Shown in pieces: positions 63,576 to 64,000 of a stretch of 64,000 bases of DNA (positions within the stretch are counted from its first letter, which is position 1; each line of letters begins with the position of its first letter). Source of the stretch: Acholeplasmatales bacterium (GTDB lineage: Bacteria; Bacillota_I; Bacilli_A; Acholeplasmatales; Anaeroplasmataceae); the NCBI GenBank assembly GCA_017441525.1, contig JAFRXJ010000045.1, positions 1-64,000 of the forward strand. The letters run 5' to 3'. The translations under genes and the position numbers were made by a program. Under the pieces are notes generated by a model. It was given only the letters and a program-made list of their open reading frames with translations, searched no databases and was not told the origin of the DNA.

Positions 63576-64000
63576 TAATCCTTTTTATTTGATAGAGGAT
63601 GACTATGATCATATATATCTCTTAGCTTAGCTTTATCAATATGAGTATAAATTTGAGTTGTAGAGATATCTTCATGACCTAACAATTCTTGTACAACCCT
63701 CAAATCTGTACCTCCTTCCAATAAATGTGTTGCGAAACTATGTCTTATTGTATGATGTGATATTTCCTTTTCAATACCACATTCTAATGCAAGCTTTTTA
63801 ATATATTTAAAAAAGCCCTGTCTAGACATCTTTTCACCCTTATAATTAAAGAACAATAAATTAGATGGCTTACTCGCAATCTTTAATCTTGCTCTTTCAA
63901 TATATTTTCTTAACGCAATGACAGCCATCTCACCAAGTGGAACCTGTCTTTCTTTATTGCCTTTTCCAATAACCATAATATATTTTTCATTTAAATGAAG
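63575..64000 (-). CDS. xerD: Tyrosine recombinase XerD, C-terminal part (cut by window end)
   Basis: The open frame runs off the window edge, so the ATG at 63976 is internal (LNEKYIMVIGKGNKERQVPL is continuous). Visible catalytic residues are Lys in GKGNKER, HxxR in HHTIRHSFATHLL, His in LGHEDISTTQ and Tyr in IYTH. The first Arg is beyond the window. The XerD subfamily is favoured by its deoB neighbour. Its expected target, dif, is at 59939-59966. Start not visible. Confidence 0.93.
   Translation of the reverse strand, partial: LHLNEKYIMVIGKGNKERQVPLGEMAVIALRKYIERARLKIASKPSNLLFFNYKGEKMSRQGFFKYIKKLALECGIEKEISHHTIRHSFATHLLEGGTDLRVVQELLGHEDISTTQIYTHIDKAKLRDIYDHSHPLSNKKD

Noticed and set aside
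1-64000. CRISPR arrays, tRNA or rRNA genes
   Set aside because: No regularly spaced repeats of CRISPR type and no tRNA or rRNA sequence were recognised on reading; a tRNAscan or Infernal run would settle it.

Overview
The window is a low-GC, gene-dense chromosomal segment of a Firmicutes-type bacterium, probably one of the reduced Bacilli/Erysipelotrichia/Mollicutes-related gut lineages. The evidence is strong A+T bias, AGGAGG-type ribosome sites, sigma-A promoters, T-box/THF/SAM riboswitches, L27 with a cleavable N-terminus next to its Prp protease, long-form HPF, PlsY and a Ktr/Trk potassium pair. TGG is used for Trp and TGA is a normal stop (for example at the end of deoB), so the genetic code is standard. 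Species cannot be named from the sequence.

Layout. 1-140 is the 3' end of a group II intron. 187-1772 is a THF riboswitch and a FolT-type folate transporter fused to an extra N-terminal domain. 1818-8487 is a SAM-riboswitch operon (priA, fmt, a degenerate HD-GYP-like membrane protein, a TSCPD protein, metK, a GNAT enzyme). 8532-14091 is the comFC-hpf-secA neighbourhood; comFC is reduced to its zinc finger, and a secreted papain-like protease plus lipoprotein pair has been inserted between two perfect 54-bp copies of the hpf terminator. 14149-15730 holds an AbiEi-like regulator and a VbhA/Fic toxin-antitoxin pair. 15729-23249 holds an anion transporter (minus strand) and a seven-gene uronate operon (kdgA, kdgK, yhcH-like, second kdgK, TIM-barrel isomerase, kduI, kduD).

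23266-32425 is a housekeeping run: rplU-prp-rpmA, obgE, an LRR protein, a HAD hydrolase, ybeY, cdd, era, recO, a cupin and a membrane protein. 32635-38723 has a MATE transporter, a valine T-box, a GNAT gene, valS and folC. 38786-46683 has radC, a DUF368 protein with a zinc ribbon, an EF-G paralogue, small membrane proteins, a 56-residue ferredoxin, plsY and an EFR1-type flavodoxin/ferredoxin. 46703-54454 has topoisomerase IV (parE-parC) and trkA-trkH. 54632-59188 has an S24/S26-like protein without the catalytic serine, a TGS-nucleoside kinase, and a degenerate Fic-fold/winged-helix protein.

59189-61225 is about 2 kb without a convincing gene. It contains a good dif site at 59939-59966 (CATAA-TATATA-TTATG core with a TTATGTTAAC arm). 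Genes left of it run almost all rightward; the three to the right (adh, deoB, xerD) run leftward. I read this as the chromosome terminus, with the XerD recombinase encoded 3.6 kb from its probable target.

The most unusual signal is a family of about six elements flanking dif: a purine-rich stretch, an A-tract, about 15 nt, then ATCTAGT-N6/7-ACTAGAT. Three copies lie left of dif on the plus strand (55.7, 55.95, 56.17 kb) and three right of dif on the minus strand (60.4, 60.55, 61.1 kb), all pointing toward dif. Beside them are two interleaved perfect inverted repeats (13 and 17 bp) directly downstream of the Fic-fold/winged-helix gene. This polar arrangement is the best candidate here for an undescribed system, for example terminus organisation, fork arrest or a terminus-linked RNA family. 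The function is inference.
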